Shown here: one piece after another, positions 51,971-61,261 of the stretch
Layout: each line of letters opens with the position of its first letter
Numbering within the stretch: the stretch's first letter is position 1
Assembly (NCBI RefSeq): GCF_000156355.1
Contig: NZ_GG657892.1
Location: 61,704-125,703, forward strand
Reading direction: 5' to 3'
Length of the DNA stretch: 64,000 bases
Source: Methylophaga thiooxydans DMS010
GTDB lineage: Bacteria > Pseudomonadota > Gammaproteobacteria > Nitrosococcales > Methylophagaceae
The notes under the pieces: model-generated
Databases searched by the model: none
The model's input: only the letters and a program-made list of their open reading frames with translations
Told to the model about the DNA's origin: nothing
Made by a program: the position numbers and the translations under genes

Positions 51971-52321
51971 TTACAAAATATCCAAAACAGATTCTGGTGG
52001 GCGACCCAGTCTGGCTTTATCTTGATTGATAACGATTGGACGCTCAATTAATTTTGGCTGTTTAACCATGGCTTTTATCAGATCGTCATCGTCTAAGTTC
52101 GTATCTTTCAAATTAAGCGTTTTGTATGCTTCCTCACCTTTACGCAGGAGATCTCTAGCGGACATGTTGAGCTTAGTTAGAATGACTTTTAGTTCGGTTT
52201 CGCTTGGTGGGGTTTCCAAATATTTAATGATCTCAGGTTCAATCCCTTTTTCTTCGAGCAAAGCCAGTGTCTGTCTGGATTTGCTGCAACGGGGATTATG
52301 CAAAATCTGAATAGCGGTCAT
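51971..52321 (-). CDS. Glutaredoxin-type arsenate reductase-family protein (ArsC/ArfA/YfgD-like)
   Basis: A 116-residue thioredoxin-fold protein of the ArsC/Spx superfamily. The catalytic Cys lies in HNPRCSKSRQTLALLEEKG, and the arsenate-binding arginines are suggested by RPIVINQDKARLGRPPE. Such housekeeping ArsC-like proteins (YfgD type) are usually not in ars operons, which fits the position between lapB and wrbA. Start ATG 52321 overlaps the lapB stop by 4 nt; a longer upstream frame is coding-overlap only. True arsenate reduction is uncertain; the ars operon at 6.1 kb has its own unrelated ArsC. Confidence 0.85.
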   Translation of the reverse strand: MTAIQILHNPRCSKSRQTLALLEEKGIEPEIIKYLETPPSETELKVILTKLNMSARDLLRKGEEAYKTLNLKDTNLDDDDLIKAMVKQPKLIERPIVINQDKARLGRPPESVLDIL

Positions 52322-53499
52322 CGAGAAGGCTCCAATAATTTTTCTAAAGCGGATAAATGAATTTCTACAGGACGAATCGTCGCCCATTGTGAACAGCCGG
52401 GGCATTGCCAATGCATGGTGCGACCTGAAAAACCACAGTTTTTGCAGGTATAACGGTCACCTTTATGAATCAAGGCTGTTGTCACATCTTTGATAAGTGG
52501 AATGAGTACCTGATGATTGTCCTCACCGAGCATGATTAAATGATGCAAGCCTTCAACAGAGGGATGTTGATGTAACTGACGGTATAGAAAGTTTTGAGCA
52601 GCCTGGTTGCCCTGTTGCTGGCGGATAAGGTTAGTTAAGGTAATGCGTGCAGAAGTCAGGTGTGGGTGTCGATTCAGTAAACCTTGCAGCCATTCTTTAA
52701 AAGACTGGATGTTACCTGAATGTTCATAGCATTGTTGTAATGAGGGTAGTGTTTCAGACAAAAAAAAGTGATTTTGTTGCTCCACCTTTTGCAGTGCACG
52801 CATCGCTTTTCGATATTGGCGGATTTGAATCAGTATTTTCCCTTCTAACAAGCTGGCACGAACACAGTTATTGTCATACTGTTGCGCACTGCGCAGTAGA
52901 TTTAACGCTTGATGGTGATCTTTATTTGCTAGCGGTTCAGCCAACTCACAGTAGAACTGGGCAATTAATGCATTTGTGTTCGTTTTCTTATCCGGTGTTA
53001 TCCGTTTTGCCATGTCAATGGCCTGCTGCCACTTCTTTTCCTGCTGGTAGATACGAAGTAGTTGTTTAGGCGCTTCATCCGGGCTGGGAGATTGTTGAAG
53101 AAGCTCAAGAAACAATTGCTCGGCTCTATCCAACACACCTGCATTCATATAGTCCAAGCCTAATTCAACCAGGGCCTGCGTGCGCTGTGGACTGCTCAAT
53201 GTGGGCCGGGCAATCAGATTTTGATGGATTCGGATCGCGCGATCGGTTTCACCACGCCGACGAAACAGATTAGCCAAAGCAAGGTGGGTTTCGACGGTTT
53301 CACTGTTGACTTCAAGCAAGCCGATAAAGACATCAATCGCTTTATCGGGTTGTTCGTTTAGCAGGTAATTAAGCCCTTTAAAGTAGTCAGGACTAAATGG
53401 CGATTCCTGAGGTCGATAGCGGCGTTTATAGTGACGGCGAGCCATAAGCCAGCCAGAAAGAGCCGCAACCGGAAGCAAGAAAAACAACAACTCAAGCAT
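52318..53499 (-). CDS. lapB: Lipopolysaccharide assembly protein B (LapB/YciM)
   Basis: Inner-membrane TPR protein that promotes FtsH degradation of LpxC and so controls LPS synthesis. One N-terminal helix (LLFFLLPVAALSGWLMA) is followed by about nine TPR units (from FKGLNYLLNEQPDKAIDVFI) and a C-terminal rubredoxin-like zinc domain, YTCKNCGFSG then WQCPGCSQW. 393 residues, as in E. coli. Paired with lapA 5 nt upstream. Confidence 0.95.
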   Translation of the reverse strand: MLELLFFLLPVAALSGWLMARRHYKRRYRPQESPFSPDYFKGLNYLLNEQPDKAIDVFIGLLEVNSETVETHLALANLFRRRGETDRAIRIHQNLIARPTLSSPQRTQALVELGLDYMNAGVLDRAEQLFLELLQQSPSPDEAPKQLLRIYQQEKKWQQAIDMAKRITPDKKTNTNALIAQFYCELAEPLANKDHHQALNLLRSAQQYDNNCVRASLLEGKILIQIRQYRKAMRALQKVEQQNHFFLSETLPSLQQCYEHSGNIQSFKEWLQGLLNRHPHLTSARITLTNLIRQQQGNQAAQNFLYRQLHQHPSVEGLHHLIMLGEDNHQVLIPLIKDVTTALIHKGDRYTCKNCGFSGRTMHWQCPGCSQWATIRPVEIHLSALEKLLEPSR

Positions 53500-53504
53500 A
53501 AAGA

Positions 53505-53798
53505 TCAGTGCGAGTCTTTAATCGGCAAAATCCGCAGGCTATTGATTTCCTGTTCAGAAACCGAAAGCTTGTGCTGTAAACGGCGATTTTCATAGCGTAA
53601 TTTCAATGTCGCCATCAGCAACACAATTGCGCCCAAAACGACGCCGGCGAGCATGGCGGTAACCAGTAATGCCGAAAGTGGCAGTGTTAGCTGGCCAAAG
53701 TAATAATTCACTGTGACGGCATCCATGTTAAAAGCGGCGAATGCTGCGCTGATCAAAAAAATCAGAACAAAAATGAGCAAAAAAATGATTTTTCGCAT
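53505..53798 (-). CDS. lapA: Lipopolysaccharide assembly protein A (LapA/YciS)
   Basis: A 97-residue inner-membrane protein with two hydrophobic helices (residues 4-22 and 42-65) and a cytoplasmic coiled C-terminus (LKLRYENRRLQHKLSVSEQEI). The DAVTVNYYFGQLTLPLSALLV segment between helices is the family signature. It forms a two-gene unit with lapB, 5 nt apart, and cooperates with it in LPS control. Divergent from fdxA. Confidence 0.92.
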   Translation of the reverse strand: MRKIIFLLIFVLIFLISAAFAAFNMDAVTVNYYFGQLTLPLSALLVTAMLAGVVLGAIVLLMATLKLRYENRRLQHKLSVSEQEINSLRILPIKDSH

Positions 53799-53962
53799 AC
53801 TCGGAGTTCCTTAAAATTACTTACGTTTACAGGGCACTTTCCATCCCGCTGATCATACCGCAAAAACGATGCTTGCCCAGAATCGGGCTAAATCATGTAG
53901 AATTATCGTTTAATTTTTGACAGGTTGGCCCTGTATCAACTCGTGATTTTGGAGAATTCACC

Positions 53963-54286
53963 ATGACCTTTGTTGTCACAGAAAACTGTATTAAGTGTAA
54001 ATATACTGATTGTGTTGATGTCTGCCCAGTAGATTGTTTTCACGAAGGTCCTAACTTCTTAGTAATCGATCCTGATGAGTGCATCGACTGCACTTTGTGC
54101 GAACCTGAATGCCCTGCAGAAGCGATTTTCTCGGAAGATGATTTACCCGATGAGCAAATGGAATTTTTGCAGATCAATGAAGAGCTGTCGCAAGTATGGC
54201 CGGTAATTTCTGAAAAGAAAGATCCGCTGCCGGATGCGGAAGAGTGGGATGGTAAATCTGACAAGACCGCACTACTGGAAAGATAA
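53963..54286 (+). CDS. fdxA: 7Fe ferredoxin (FdxA), [3Fe-4S][4Fe-4S]
   Basis: A 107-residue electron carrier. Ligands for the [3Fe-4S] cluster are C9, C17 and C50 and for the [4Fe-4S] cluster C21, C40, C43 and C46, matching Azotobacter FdI numbering shifted by one. C25 is an extra cysteine, also common in the family. The C-terminal acidic extension ([22 protein letters not shown]) is typical of FdxA. GGAG precedes the ATG. It ends at a strong hairpin terminator shared with rpoH. Confidence 0.95.
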   Translation: MTFVVTENCIKCKYTDCVDVCPVDCFHEGPNFLVIDPDECIDCTLCEPECPAEAIFSEDDLPDEQMEFLQINEELSQVWPVISEKKDPLPDAEEWDGKSDKTALLER

Positions 54287-54303
54287 TTTCCACCCGACAC
54301 AAC

Positions 54304-54335
54304 AAAAAAAGCCCGCATGATACGGGCTTTTTTTT
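54304..54335. terminator. Bidirectional intrinsic terminator between fdxA and rpoH
   Basis: AAGCCCG, loop CATGATA, CGGGCTT lies between the convergent fdxA and rpoH, with a run of A on the left arm and T on the right arm, so it can terminate both genes. Confidence 0.93.
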
Positions 54336-54353
54336 GTGCTTAAACTGCGAAAG

Positions 54354-55217
54354 TTAAGCCATCATTTTTTTGAGTTTCTTCATTGCGTTATTTTCAATTT
54401 GACGAATGCGCTCTGCAGAAACCTGATACTGATCAGCCAACGTATGTAAGGTGGCCTTATCATCCTCATTTAACCAGCGCTGCATAATGATGTCGCGACT
54501 CCGGTCATCTAATGTGGCCAGCGCATTTGTCAGCTTTTGTTGTTGATAATCGCTGTAATTCTCCTGCTCTAATTGCTGTGATGGGTCTGAATTTTCCGGC
54601 CCGGCCAAGTAGGCCACAGGAGAAAAGTGTGTCTCTTCGTCATCATTACTGTCGGCAGGTAAGTCAAAGGAGGCATCCGGCTGGGCGAGGCGTCGTTCCA
54701 TATCCATTACATTGGCTGGTGTAACACCCAAATCCTCAGCAACTGCTTCAACTTCTTCTTGATTCAACCAACCGAGGCGTTGTTTGGCACTGCGCAGATT
54801 GAAGAACAATTTACGCTGTGCTTTGGTTGTCGCAATCTTAACGATGCGCCAGTTACGGATAACATATTCGTGAATTTCGGCACGAACCCAGTGAACGGCA
54901 AACGATACCAGTCGAACGCCTTTTTCCGGGTTAAAGCGTTTAACCGCTTTCATCAAGCCGATATTACCTTCTTGGATTAGATCCGCCACAGGTAAACCAT
55001 AACCACTGTAACCTTTGGCAATTCTGACCACAAAACGAAGGTGTGACAAAACCAGCCGTTGAGCGGCTTCCAGGTCACCATCCTGTTGCAGACGAGTCGC
55101 TAAATCGTACTCTTCTTCTGCAGTAAGAACAGGAATCGTGTGTACTAAACTAGTATAGGCATCGAGGTTTCCGATCGGTGCCAGAGCCATTTCATATTTG
55201 GCCACGTTTGTTGTCAT
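54354..55217 (-). CDS. rpoH: RNA polymerase sigma-32 (heat-shock) factor RpoH
   Basis: Directs RNA polymerase to heat-shock promoters. The 287 residues contain region 2 ([42 protein letters not shown]), the RpoH-specific [18 protein letters not shown] box, and region 4 ([31 protein letters not shown]). AGGAGA precedes the ATG. It follows ftsX by 101 nt in the conserved ftsY-ftsE-ftsX-rpoH order. Confidence 0.97.
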   Translation of the reverse strand: MTTNVAKYEMALAPIGNLDAYTSLVHTIPVLTAEEEYDLATRLQQDGDLEAAQRLVLSHLRFVVRIAKGYSGYGLPVADLIQEGNIGLMKAVKRFNPEKGVRLVSFAVHWVRAEIHEYVIRNWRIVKIATTKAQRKLFFNLRSAKQRLGWLNQEEVEAVAEDLGVTPANVMDMERRLAQPDASFDLPADSNDDEETHFSPVAYLAGPENSDPSQQLEQENYSDYQQQKLTNALATLDDRSRDIIMQRWLNEDDKATLHTLADQYQVSAERIRQIENNAMKKLKKMMA

Positions 55218-55243
55218 CTGCGCAGTCTCCTGAGAGTCATCTC

Positions 55244-55273
55244 ATAATGATAGCATTAAATTTTTAAATTCAA
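55244..55273 (-). promoter_or_regulatory. Possible rpoH promoter
   Basis: In the AT-rich gap between ftsX and rpoH, the minus strand has TTGAAT (55273-55268) with two possible -10 elements: TATCAT (55252-55247, spacer 15) or CATTAT (55249-55244, spacer 18). Neither is ideal. The gene has its own long leader region either way, as expected for rpoH. Confidence 0.35.
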
Positions 55274-55318
55274 ATATATGATAAGTAAATCAGGGAAAAG
55301 TTCCTGTTTGCTAAGCTC

Positions 55319-56248
55319 TTAGGTGGGTTCAATATTGTCGAGGTGGCGACCCACGGCAAGCCAGGCGCCGAGTACGCCAAGCAAAGTACCGAATAAAGGC
55401 AAAGCAATGAACATCTGACCACTGAGCCATTGCAAGACAAATTGGCTGTCATATAGCGATGCCAGTCGGTTAACAGGACCGTTGATGGTCAATAACGTCA
55501 CCAATAATGTCAGCCAGGCAATGGCGCCACCCAATAAACCATACCAAAATCCGGTATAGAGAAAAGGCCTACGCACGAACGCATTGGTGCCACCGACGAG
55601 TTTAATGACACGGATTTCGGTTTGACGGTTCAAAATAGCGAGTCGAATGGTATTACCAATTACCAATAACACGCTCAAAGACAATAAAACAGCCAGAATA
55701 GTAATGCTTCGTTCACCAGTTTCGTTAATGGTTCGTAAACGTTGTAACCATTCCATATCCAGTTGTGCCAATTCGACTTCTTGCATGTTTTGCAAGCGGT
55801 CTAATAGGCTTGATAACGCTTCTGCCTCGTGTTGTGAGGCTGTGGGTTGAATAATGATAACCGGCGGGAGCGGGTTTTTCGGTAACGTGTTTAGCAAGTC
55901 ATCCAAGCCTGATAAAGCACGAAACTCGTCTAGAGATTGTTGGGAAGACTGATAACTCACAGCATTAATATCAGGCCAGGTGAGTAATTGCTCTGCCAAT
56001 TGCTTGCCCCGCGAATCTGGCGTCGCATGGTGCAAAAATAAGGAAATTTGACTAGCATCATCCCACTGGCTGCTGACTTCTTCGACATTTTTTAACAAAA
56101 CATACAGTCCAGCGGGCATCGCAAGCGCAATACCAATCACCAATATAGTCATTACGGTGGCGGCGGGGGTTCGCCACAGTTGGCCCAAACTATAGAGCAT
56201 GACCTGCATGTGACGCAGAAAATAATTGTGAACATTCAAGTTGAGCAT
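55319..56248 (-). CDS. ftsX: Cell division protein FtsX
   Basis: Inner-membrane partner of FtsE, activating murein hydrolases through EnvC-like proteins at the septum. 309 residues with four helices: one N-terminal (ATVMTILVIGIALAMPAGLY), a large periplasmic loop, then three C-terminal helices, with IRLAILNRQTEIRVIKLVGGTNAFVRRPF (in parts, about 205-232) as the FtsX signature. Start overlaps ftsE stop by 1 nt. Confidence 0.95.
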   Translation of the reverse strand: MLNLNVHNYFLRHMQVMLYSLGQLWRTPAATVMTILVIGIALAMPAGLYVLLKNVEEVSSQWDDASQISLFLHHATPDSRGKQLAEQLLTWPDINAVSYQSSQQSLDEFRALSGLDDLLNTLPKNPLPPVIIIQPTASQHEAEALSSLLDRLQNMQEVELAQLDMEWLQRLRTINETGERSITILAVLLSLSVLLVIGNTIRLAILNRQTEIRVIKLVGGTNAFVRRPFLYTGFWYGLLGGAIAWLTLLVTLLTINGPVNRLASLYDSQFVLQWLSGQMFIALPLFGTLLGVLGAWLAVGRHLDNIEPT

Positions 56249-56898
56249 CAGGCTAATCGTCCCTGTTGCAGTGTAATTTGCCGATAGGGCATACGATTAA
56301 TTAGATCCTGATCATGAGTAGCGACAAACACGGTGACGCCGACCTGATTAAATTGTTCAAACAAGCGCATGATTTCTCGTGATAGCTCCGGATCAAGGTT
56401 ACCCGTTGGCTCATCAGCAAGCAGCACAGGAGGACGGTTAACCACTGCTCTGGCAATACCGACACGTTGTTGTTCACCACCGGATAAGGCGATAGGTAAA
56501 CTACGTTCTTTACCCAATAAGCCAACTTTATCCAAAGCGGCACGAACTCTGCGCCCAATTTCGCGATGATTTTCACCAGCAATAATCAATGGCAAAGCGA
56601 CGTTATCGAAAACGGTGCGATCGTGGAGTAGGTTATGGTCTTGAAACACCAAACCAATTTTTCGGCGATAATAAGGCACTTTCCACTTGGGCAGTCGGGT
56701 GAGGTTTTGATTATTTACCCAGACTTGACCATGTGAACTACGTTCTATCAGTGCAATCAGTTTCAGTAGGGTACTTTTTCCGGCACCGGAGTGACCGGTC
56801 AGAAAAGCCATTTCACCTTTGTCTAACTCGAAACTGAGACCAGATAAGGCTTCGTGTTGGTTTGTGTAACGCTTATAAACCTCGCTGAATCGAATCAT
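56248..56898 (-). CDS. ftsE: Cell division ATPase FtsE
   Basis: ABC-type ATPase paired with FtsX at the division site. Walker A is TGHSGAGKSTLLKLI, Q-loop LVFQDHNLL, signature LSGGEQQRVGIARA, Walker B VLLADEPTGNLD, switch FVATHDQDL. 216 residues, standard. It overlaps both ftsY and ftsX by one base. Confidence 0.97.
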   Translation of the reverse strand: MIRFSEVYKRYTNQHEALSGLSFELDKGEMAFLTGHSGAGKSTLLKLIALIERSSHGQVWVNNQNLTRLPKWKVPYYRRKIGLVFQDHNLLHDRTVFDNVALPLIIAGENHREIGRRVRAALDKVGLLGKERSLPIALSGGEQQRVGIARAVVNRPPVLLADEPTGNLDPELSREIMRLFEQFNQVGVTVFVATHDQDLINRMPYRQITLQQGRLA

Positions 56899-57962
56899 CA
56901 GTCGTCTTCTCGTCCCAATAAAGCATCAACGAAATCTGCCGCATCAAACGGACGCAGATCATCAATTTTTTCACCCACACCGATATAACGGATAGGTAAG
57001 CCAGTTTTATCCGCAATAGCGAAAATAATCCCGCCCTTAGCTGTACCATCAAGTTTGGTCAGCGTGATGCCAGTAACGCCAACAGCGTCGTTGAACTGTT
57101 GTGCTTGTTGTAAGGCATTTTGACCCGTACCGGCATCCAACACCAACATGATTTCGTGTGGCGCAGTCTCGTCAATTTTACCCATCACTCGTTTGACCTT
57201 CTTAAGCTCTTCCATCAAGTTGGATTGAGTATGTAGACGACCTGCGGTATCGGCAATCAGAATATCAGCACCACGGGACTTTGCTGCTTGCAGTGCATCA
57301 AAAATAACAGAGGCAGAATCAGCTCCCTTTGGCTGAGCAATGACCGGGATACTATTGCGCTCTCCCCAGACCTGTAATTGTTCTACCGCTGCGGCACGGA
57401 ACGTGTCACCAGCCGCCAACATAACGCTTTTTCCTTGTTGTTGGAATTGCTTGGCTAATTTGCCGATGGTTGTTGTTTTGCCGACACCATTGATGCCAAC
57501 CATCAAAATCACATAAGGGCCTGGTTTATCCGGCACGGTGAGCGGCTGACTGCTTGGCTGCAAAATAGTGACCATATCGTCGCGCATTGCATCAAACAAA
57601 GCCTCAACATCACTAAGCTGCTTGCGTGCCACCCGTTGGGTTAAATCGCTAATAATTCTATTAGTGGCATCAATACCTAAATCAGCAGTAATTAGCTGAG
57701 TCTCCAGCTCTTCAAGGAGGTCATCGTCAATGGTTTTTCGACCAAGGATCAGACTGGCGAAACCTTCCGTCAGTTTATTGCTGGTGCGGCTTAAGCCTTG
57801 TTTCAGGCGACCAAAGAAACCAGTCTTTTCTGGTTGGTCTGGTTTTTCTGCTTCAGGCTCAGCAACGGGCGCCGATTCCGGTACGTCGACAACGGCTTCT
57901 TCGCTGACTTCTGCGCTGGTTGTTTGTGACGATTTGGTTTTTTTTCTTAGGAAACTAAACAT
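56898..57962 (-). CDS. ftsY: Signal recognition particle receptor FtsY
   Basis: SRP receptor GTPase that docks ribosome-SRP complexes at the membrane. The N-terminal A domain is short and acidic (residues about 15-50, rich in Glu, Val, Pro). The NG domain follows: GINGVGKTTTIGKLA (G1), AAGDTFRAAAVEQL, DTAGRLHTQSNLMEEL (G3), TKLDGTAKGG (G4) and IGVGEKIDDLRPF. The partner RNA ffs is in this window at 44936. First gene of ftsY-ftsE-ftsX. Confidence 0.97.
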   Translation of the reverse strand: MFSFLRKKTKSSQTTSAEVSEEAVVDVPESAPVAEPEAEKPDQPEKTGFFGRLKQGLSRTSNKLTEGFASLILGRKTIDDDLLEELETQLITADLGIDATNRIISDLTQRVARKQLSDVEALFDAMRDDMVTILQPSSQPLTVPDKPGPYVILMVGINGVGKTTTIGKLAKQFQQQGKSVMLAAGDTFRAAAVEQLQVWGERNSIPVIAQPKGADSASVIFDALQAAKSRGADILIADTAGRLHTQSNLMEELKKVKRVMGKIDETAPHEIMLVLDAGTGQNALQQAQQFNDAVGVTGITLTKLDGTAKGGIIFAIADKTGLPIRYIGVGEKIDDLRPFDAADFVDALLGREDD

Positions 57963-58019
57963 ATTCTCTGCTTGTCGTTAAACTTCGACGGTCAATCTTA
58001 TCACGCGTTAGTTTAAGAG

Positions 58020-59393
58020 ATGCAGATGCTGAACATAAAAACATTAGCCTGGATAGCTTTAATAATCCCAAGTCTGACATTCGCCGATGTCAGTGAATTC
58101 GAACTGGATAACGGACTCAAGTTGATCGTAAAGGAAGATCATCGAGCCCCCGTGGTGGTGTCACAAGTTTGGTACAAGGTGGGCTCAAGCTATGAGCACA
58201 ACGGTATAACAGGTATTTCACACGTACTTGAACACATGATGTTCAAGGAGACAAAAAACCTAAAACCGAACGAGTTTTCTCAGATCATTGCCGAAAATGG
58301 AGGTGAGCAGAATGCTTTCACAGGTCGAGATTACACCGCGTACTTTCAGAAACTGCACAAAGACCGGCTCGAGGTCAGCTTTAAACACGAAGCGGATCGT
58401 ATGCGTAACTTAGTCATCAGTGAGGATGAGTTACTCAAAGAGCGCGAAGTTGTTGCTGAAGAGCGACGTATGCGTACCGACGACAACCCCAAGTCGATGC
58501 TCCGCGAAAGCTTTAATGCGACCGCGTTTGTTAACAGCCCTTATCACCATCCAGTCATTGGTTGGATGAGTGATATAAACCATTATCAAGCTGATGACCT
58601 GCGTGCCTGGTATCAGAAATGGTATGCCCCCAATAATGCAACAGTGGTGGTAGTTGGTGATGTTGAGCCGCAAGCGGTATTGGCGTTGGCAAAAGAATAC
58701 TTCGCGTCACTCCAGCCCGAACAAATTGCGACACTGAAACCGCAGATTGAAGTGGAACAAAAAGGTATTCGAGAAATTAAGGTTAAAGCGCCGGCAGAAC
58801 TACCTTATTTGATGATGGGGTGGAAAATTCCGGTTGTCGCGACAGCGAGCGAAAGCAATGCGTGGGAACCTTATGCGCTGGAAGTGATGGCTGGCATTCT
58901 CGATGGAGGGAATAGTGCGCGTTTTGCGAAAGAGTTGGTGCGTGAACAGCAAGTAGCCACGAGTGTGGGAGCTGGAAATAGTCTTTTTTCACGGCTCAAA
59001 GATCTGTTTGTGGTGGCTGGTACACCCGCCAACGGTAAAACAGTCGATGAGCTGAAAAGCGCTGTTATCGAGCAAATTGAGCGAATCAAAAACGAACCTG
59101 TGACACAACAGGAACTGGATAGAGTGAAAGCTCAAGTGGTGGCTGAAGCGGTTTATGAACGTGACAGCGTGTTTTATCAGGCAATGCAAATTGGCATGTT
59201 GGAAACCATTGGCTTGGATTGGAAATTAAGCGACCAATACGTTGAAAACATTAACGCCGTGACGGCAGAGCAAATACAGGCTGTAGCCAAGAAATTTTTT
59301 ATTGACGATAAACTGACCACGGCGGAACTGGTGCCTTTACCGTTAGATGGCCGTCGTCCACTTGCAGCGCCAGGAGGCAACCATGTTCGCTAA
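58020..59393 (+). CDS. M16-family zinc peptidase, active subunit type
   Basis: A 457-residue periplasmic M16 peptidase. A signal peptide (ending near TFA-DVSEF, residue 22) precedes the domain. The inverted zinc motif H68-V-L-E-H72 is intact (ISHVLEHMMFK), with the distal acidic region KEREVVAEERRMR about 75 residues later. It is followed by, and overlaps, a second M16 protein lacking this motif, so the two likely form an active/inactive heterodimer as in other bacterial M16 pairs. Substrates are unknown. Divergent from ftsY by 57 nt. Confidence 0.9.
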   Translation: MQMLNIKTLAWIALIIPSLTFADVSEFELDNGLKLIVKEDHRAPVVVSQVWYKVGSSYEHNGITGISHVLEHMMFKETKNLKPNEFSQIIAENGGEQNAFTGRDYTAYFQKLHKDRLEVSFKHEADRMRNLVISEDELLKEREVVAEERRMRTDDNPKSMLRESFNATAFVNSPYHHPVIGWMSDINHYQADDLRAWYQKWYAPNNATVVVVGDVEPQAVLALAKEYFASLQPEQIATLKPQIEVEQKGIREIKVKAPAELPYLMMGWKIPVVATASESNAWEPYALEVMAGILDGGNSARFAKELVREQQVATSVGAGNSLFSRLKDLFVVAGTPANGKTVDELKSAVIEQIERIKNEPVTQQELDRVKAQVVAEAVYERDSVFYQAMQIGMLETIGLDWKLSDQYVENINAVTAEQIQAVAKKFFIDDKLTTAELVPLPLDGRRPLAAPGGNHVR

Positions 59394-60696
59394 GAAACTA
59401 TTTTTAATTGTCACTTTGTTTGTTGGCTGGCCGGTTTTGGCGTCGCCAGATATTCAACATTGGCAAACTGACAACGGTGCCAGAGTTTTGTTTGTAAATG
59501 CGCCTGAGCTGCCAATGGTGGACATTAATGTGGTTTTTAATGCCGGCGCGGCGCGGGATGGCGACTTACCTGGCACAGCCAGATTGACGAGTGCAATGCT
59601 AGATGAGGGCGCAGCAGACATGAATGCTGACGAAATCGCCACAGCATTTGCCAAAGTCGGCGCCAAATTTTCAGCCAGTTCTGAGCGTGATATGGCAGTG
59701 CTGAGCTTGCGTAGCCTGACTGAAGAGCAAGCGTTTACGGATGCATTGGATGTCTTTTCTGAGGTATTGAGTTCACCGAGTTTCCCGCAAGACTCTTTTT
59801 TACGGATTCAACAGCAATTGTTAACCGGCTTACAAGCAGAGAAACAGTCACCATCGGCAATGGCAAGCCGTGCATTTTATGCCAATCTGTATGGCAAACA
59901 TCCCTACAGTGAGATGCCAGCAGGGCAGCCTGAAACAGTATCAAAAATCACAGTGGCCGATTTGAAACGTTTTTATCAGCAATATTACGTGAGCCAAAAT
60001 GCGGTGGTTGTGATTGTCGGCGCGGTGGATAAAACCAAAGCAAGTGACATTGCGGAAAAATTGATGAGTGGATTGCAGCATGGTAAGCCTGCCCAAGCAA
60101 TACCGGAGGTTCAACCATTAACTGAATCAGCGCTGGTTTCAATCAGCTACCCATCCAGTCAGACAACAATTTTGGTGGGGCAGACCGGGATATCTCGTGA
60201 TGATCCTGATTATTTCCCGCTTTATGTGGGCAATCACATTCTGGGCGGTAGTGGACTGGTCTCGCAGTTGAGTGATGAGATCCGTGAAAAACGAGGTCTC
60301 ACTTATGGTGTATACAGCTATTTCCGACCCATGCAAAAGCAGGGACCTTATCAGCTAGGGCTGCAAACGCGTAATGATCAAACACAAGAAGCTTTAAGTG
60401 TGTTGAAGCAAACGCTAAATACGTTTATCGAAAATGGACCAACTGAGCAAGAACTCACAGCAGCCAAACAAAATATTACCGGTGGTTTTGCTCTGCGGGT
60501 CGACAGTAATAATAAGATTGCTGACTACCTGTCTATGATAGGATTTTATAATTTGCCGCTGGATTATCTGGATAGTTTTAACGAGAAAGTAAAGGCAGTC
60601 ACGGTGGCAGATATTAAGGATGCATTTAAACGGCGTGTTCATGCCGATAAAATGTTGACGGTACTAGTTGGTGGCGAAACAGAACAAAACGAATAA
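59383..60696 (+). CDS. M16-family peptidase homologue lacking the zinc motif
   Basis: A 437-residue protein with a signal peptide (MFAKKLFLIVTLFVGWPVLA). The fold is M16 throughout (PMVDINVVFNAGAARDGDLPG, SRAFYANLYGKHPYSEMPAG, KRGLTYGVYSYF-like region), but where HxxEH is expected the sequence reads TARLTSAMLDEGA, so it has no zinc site. It probably supports substrate binding by the upstream active protein. ATG 59383 has CAGGAGG upstream and overlaps the first gene by 11 nt. Its 3' end overlaps rsmD by 29 nt. Confidence 0.9.
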   Translation: MFAKKLFLIVTLFVGWPVLASPDIQHWQTDNGARVLFVNAPELPMVDINVVFNAGAARDGDLPGTARLTSAMLDEGAADMNADEIATAFAKVGAKFSASSERDMAVLSLRSLTEEQAFTDALDVFSEVLSSPSFPQDSFLRIQQQLLTGLQAEKQSPSAMASRAFYANLYGKHPYSEMPAGQPETVSKITVADLKRFYQQYYVSQNAVVVIVGAVDKTKASDIAEKLMSGLQHGKPAQAIPEVQPLTESALVSISYPSSQTTILVGQTGISRDDPDYFPLYVGNHILGGSGLVSQLSDEIREKRGLTYGVYSYFRPMQKQGPYQLGLQTRNDQTQEALSVLKQTLNTFIENGPTEQELTAAKQNITGGFALRVDSNNKIADYLSMIGFYNLPLDYLDSFNEKVKAVTVADIKDAFKRRVHADKMLTVLVGGETEQNE

Positions 60697-61261
60697 AGCA
60701 GGTAATTTACGTATTATTGGCGGAATCTGGCGTGGGCGAAAATTAGGCTTCCCGGAGGTTGAAGGGCTCAGACCGACCGGTGATCGCGTTCGCGAGACAG
60801 TGTTTAACTGGTTACAGCCCATCTTGGGAGATAGCCGCTGTTTGGATTTATTTGCCGGCAGTGGCGCCTTAGGTCTGGAAGCGGCATCGCGCGGTGCTGG
60901 TGAAGTGGTGTTGGTTGAAACGGATCGCAGTGCTTATCAATTATTGCAATCCAACCTGACAGCATTAAATGCGTCACAATGCCAGTTATTCCACGGCCGT
61001 GCAGAGCAGTTTTTGGCCTCACAAAAACAGGCTTTTGATGTGGTGTTTATCGATCCGCCATATCAGTCAAACATGTGGACGCAGATTGCTCAATTGCTAT
61101 CAGAACGACATTTGTTAAATGACGGAGCCAGAATTTATCTGGAATATCCACGGCGTCAGGATATGCCTGATTTACCATCCAGCTGGCATTTATTGAGAGA
61201 AAAGCAGGCAGGTGATGTAAAATACTGCTTATTCAAGTTTGAGGCTGGAGCTGGCGAGTGA
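60668..61261 (+). CDS. rsmD: 16S rRNA (guanine(966)-N2)-methyltransferase RsmD
   Basis: SAM-dependent methyltransferase acting on G966 of 16S rRNA in assembled 30S subunits. The family opening is [16 protein letters not shown], then [16 protein letters not shown], the SAM loop [19 protein letters not shown] and the catalytic DPPY in VFIDPPYQ. 197 residues. The frame starts at TTG 60668; GTG 60671 next to it is equally possible, neither with a clear ribosome site, so translation is probably coupled to the overlapping M16 gene. It overlaps coaD by 4 nt, a conserved pair. Confidence 0.94.
   Translation: MVAKQNKTNKAGNLRIIGGIWRGRKLGFPEVEGLRPTGDRVRETVFNWLQPILGDSRCLDLFAGSGALGLEAASRGAGEVVLVETDRSAYQLLQSNLTALNASQCQLFHGRAEQFLASQKQAFDVVFIDPPYQSNMWTQIAQLLSERHLLNDGARIYLEYPRRQDMPDLPSSWHLLREKQAGDVKYCLFKFEAGAGE

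Noticed and set aside
53872..53892. GCCC...GGGC short palindrome upstream of fdxA as a terminator or operator
   Set aside because: Only a 4-bp stem with no T-run or recognised regulator motif.
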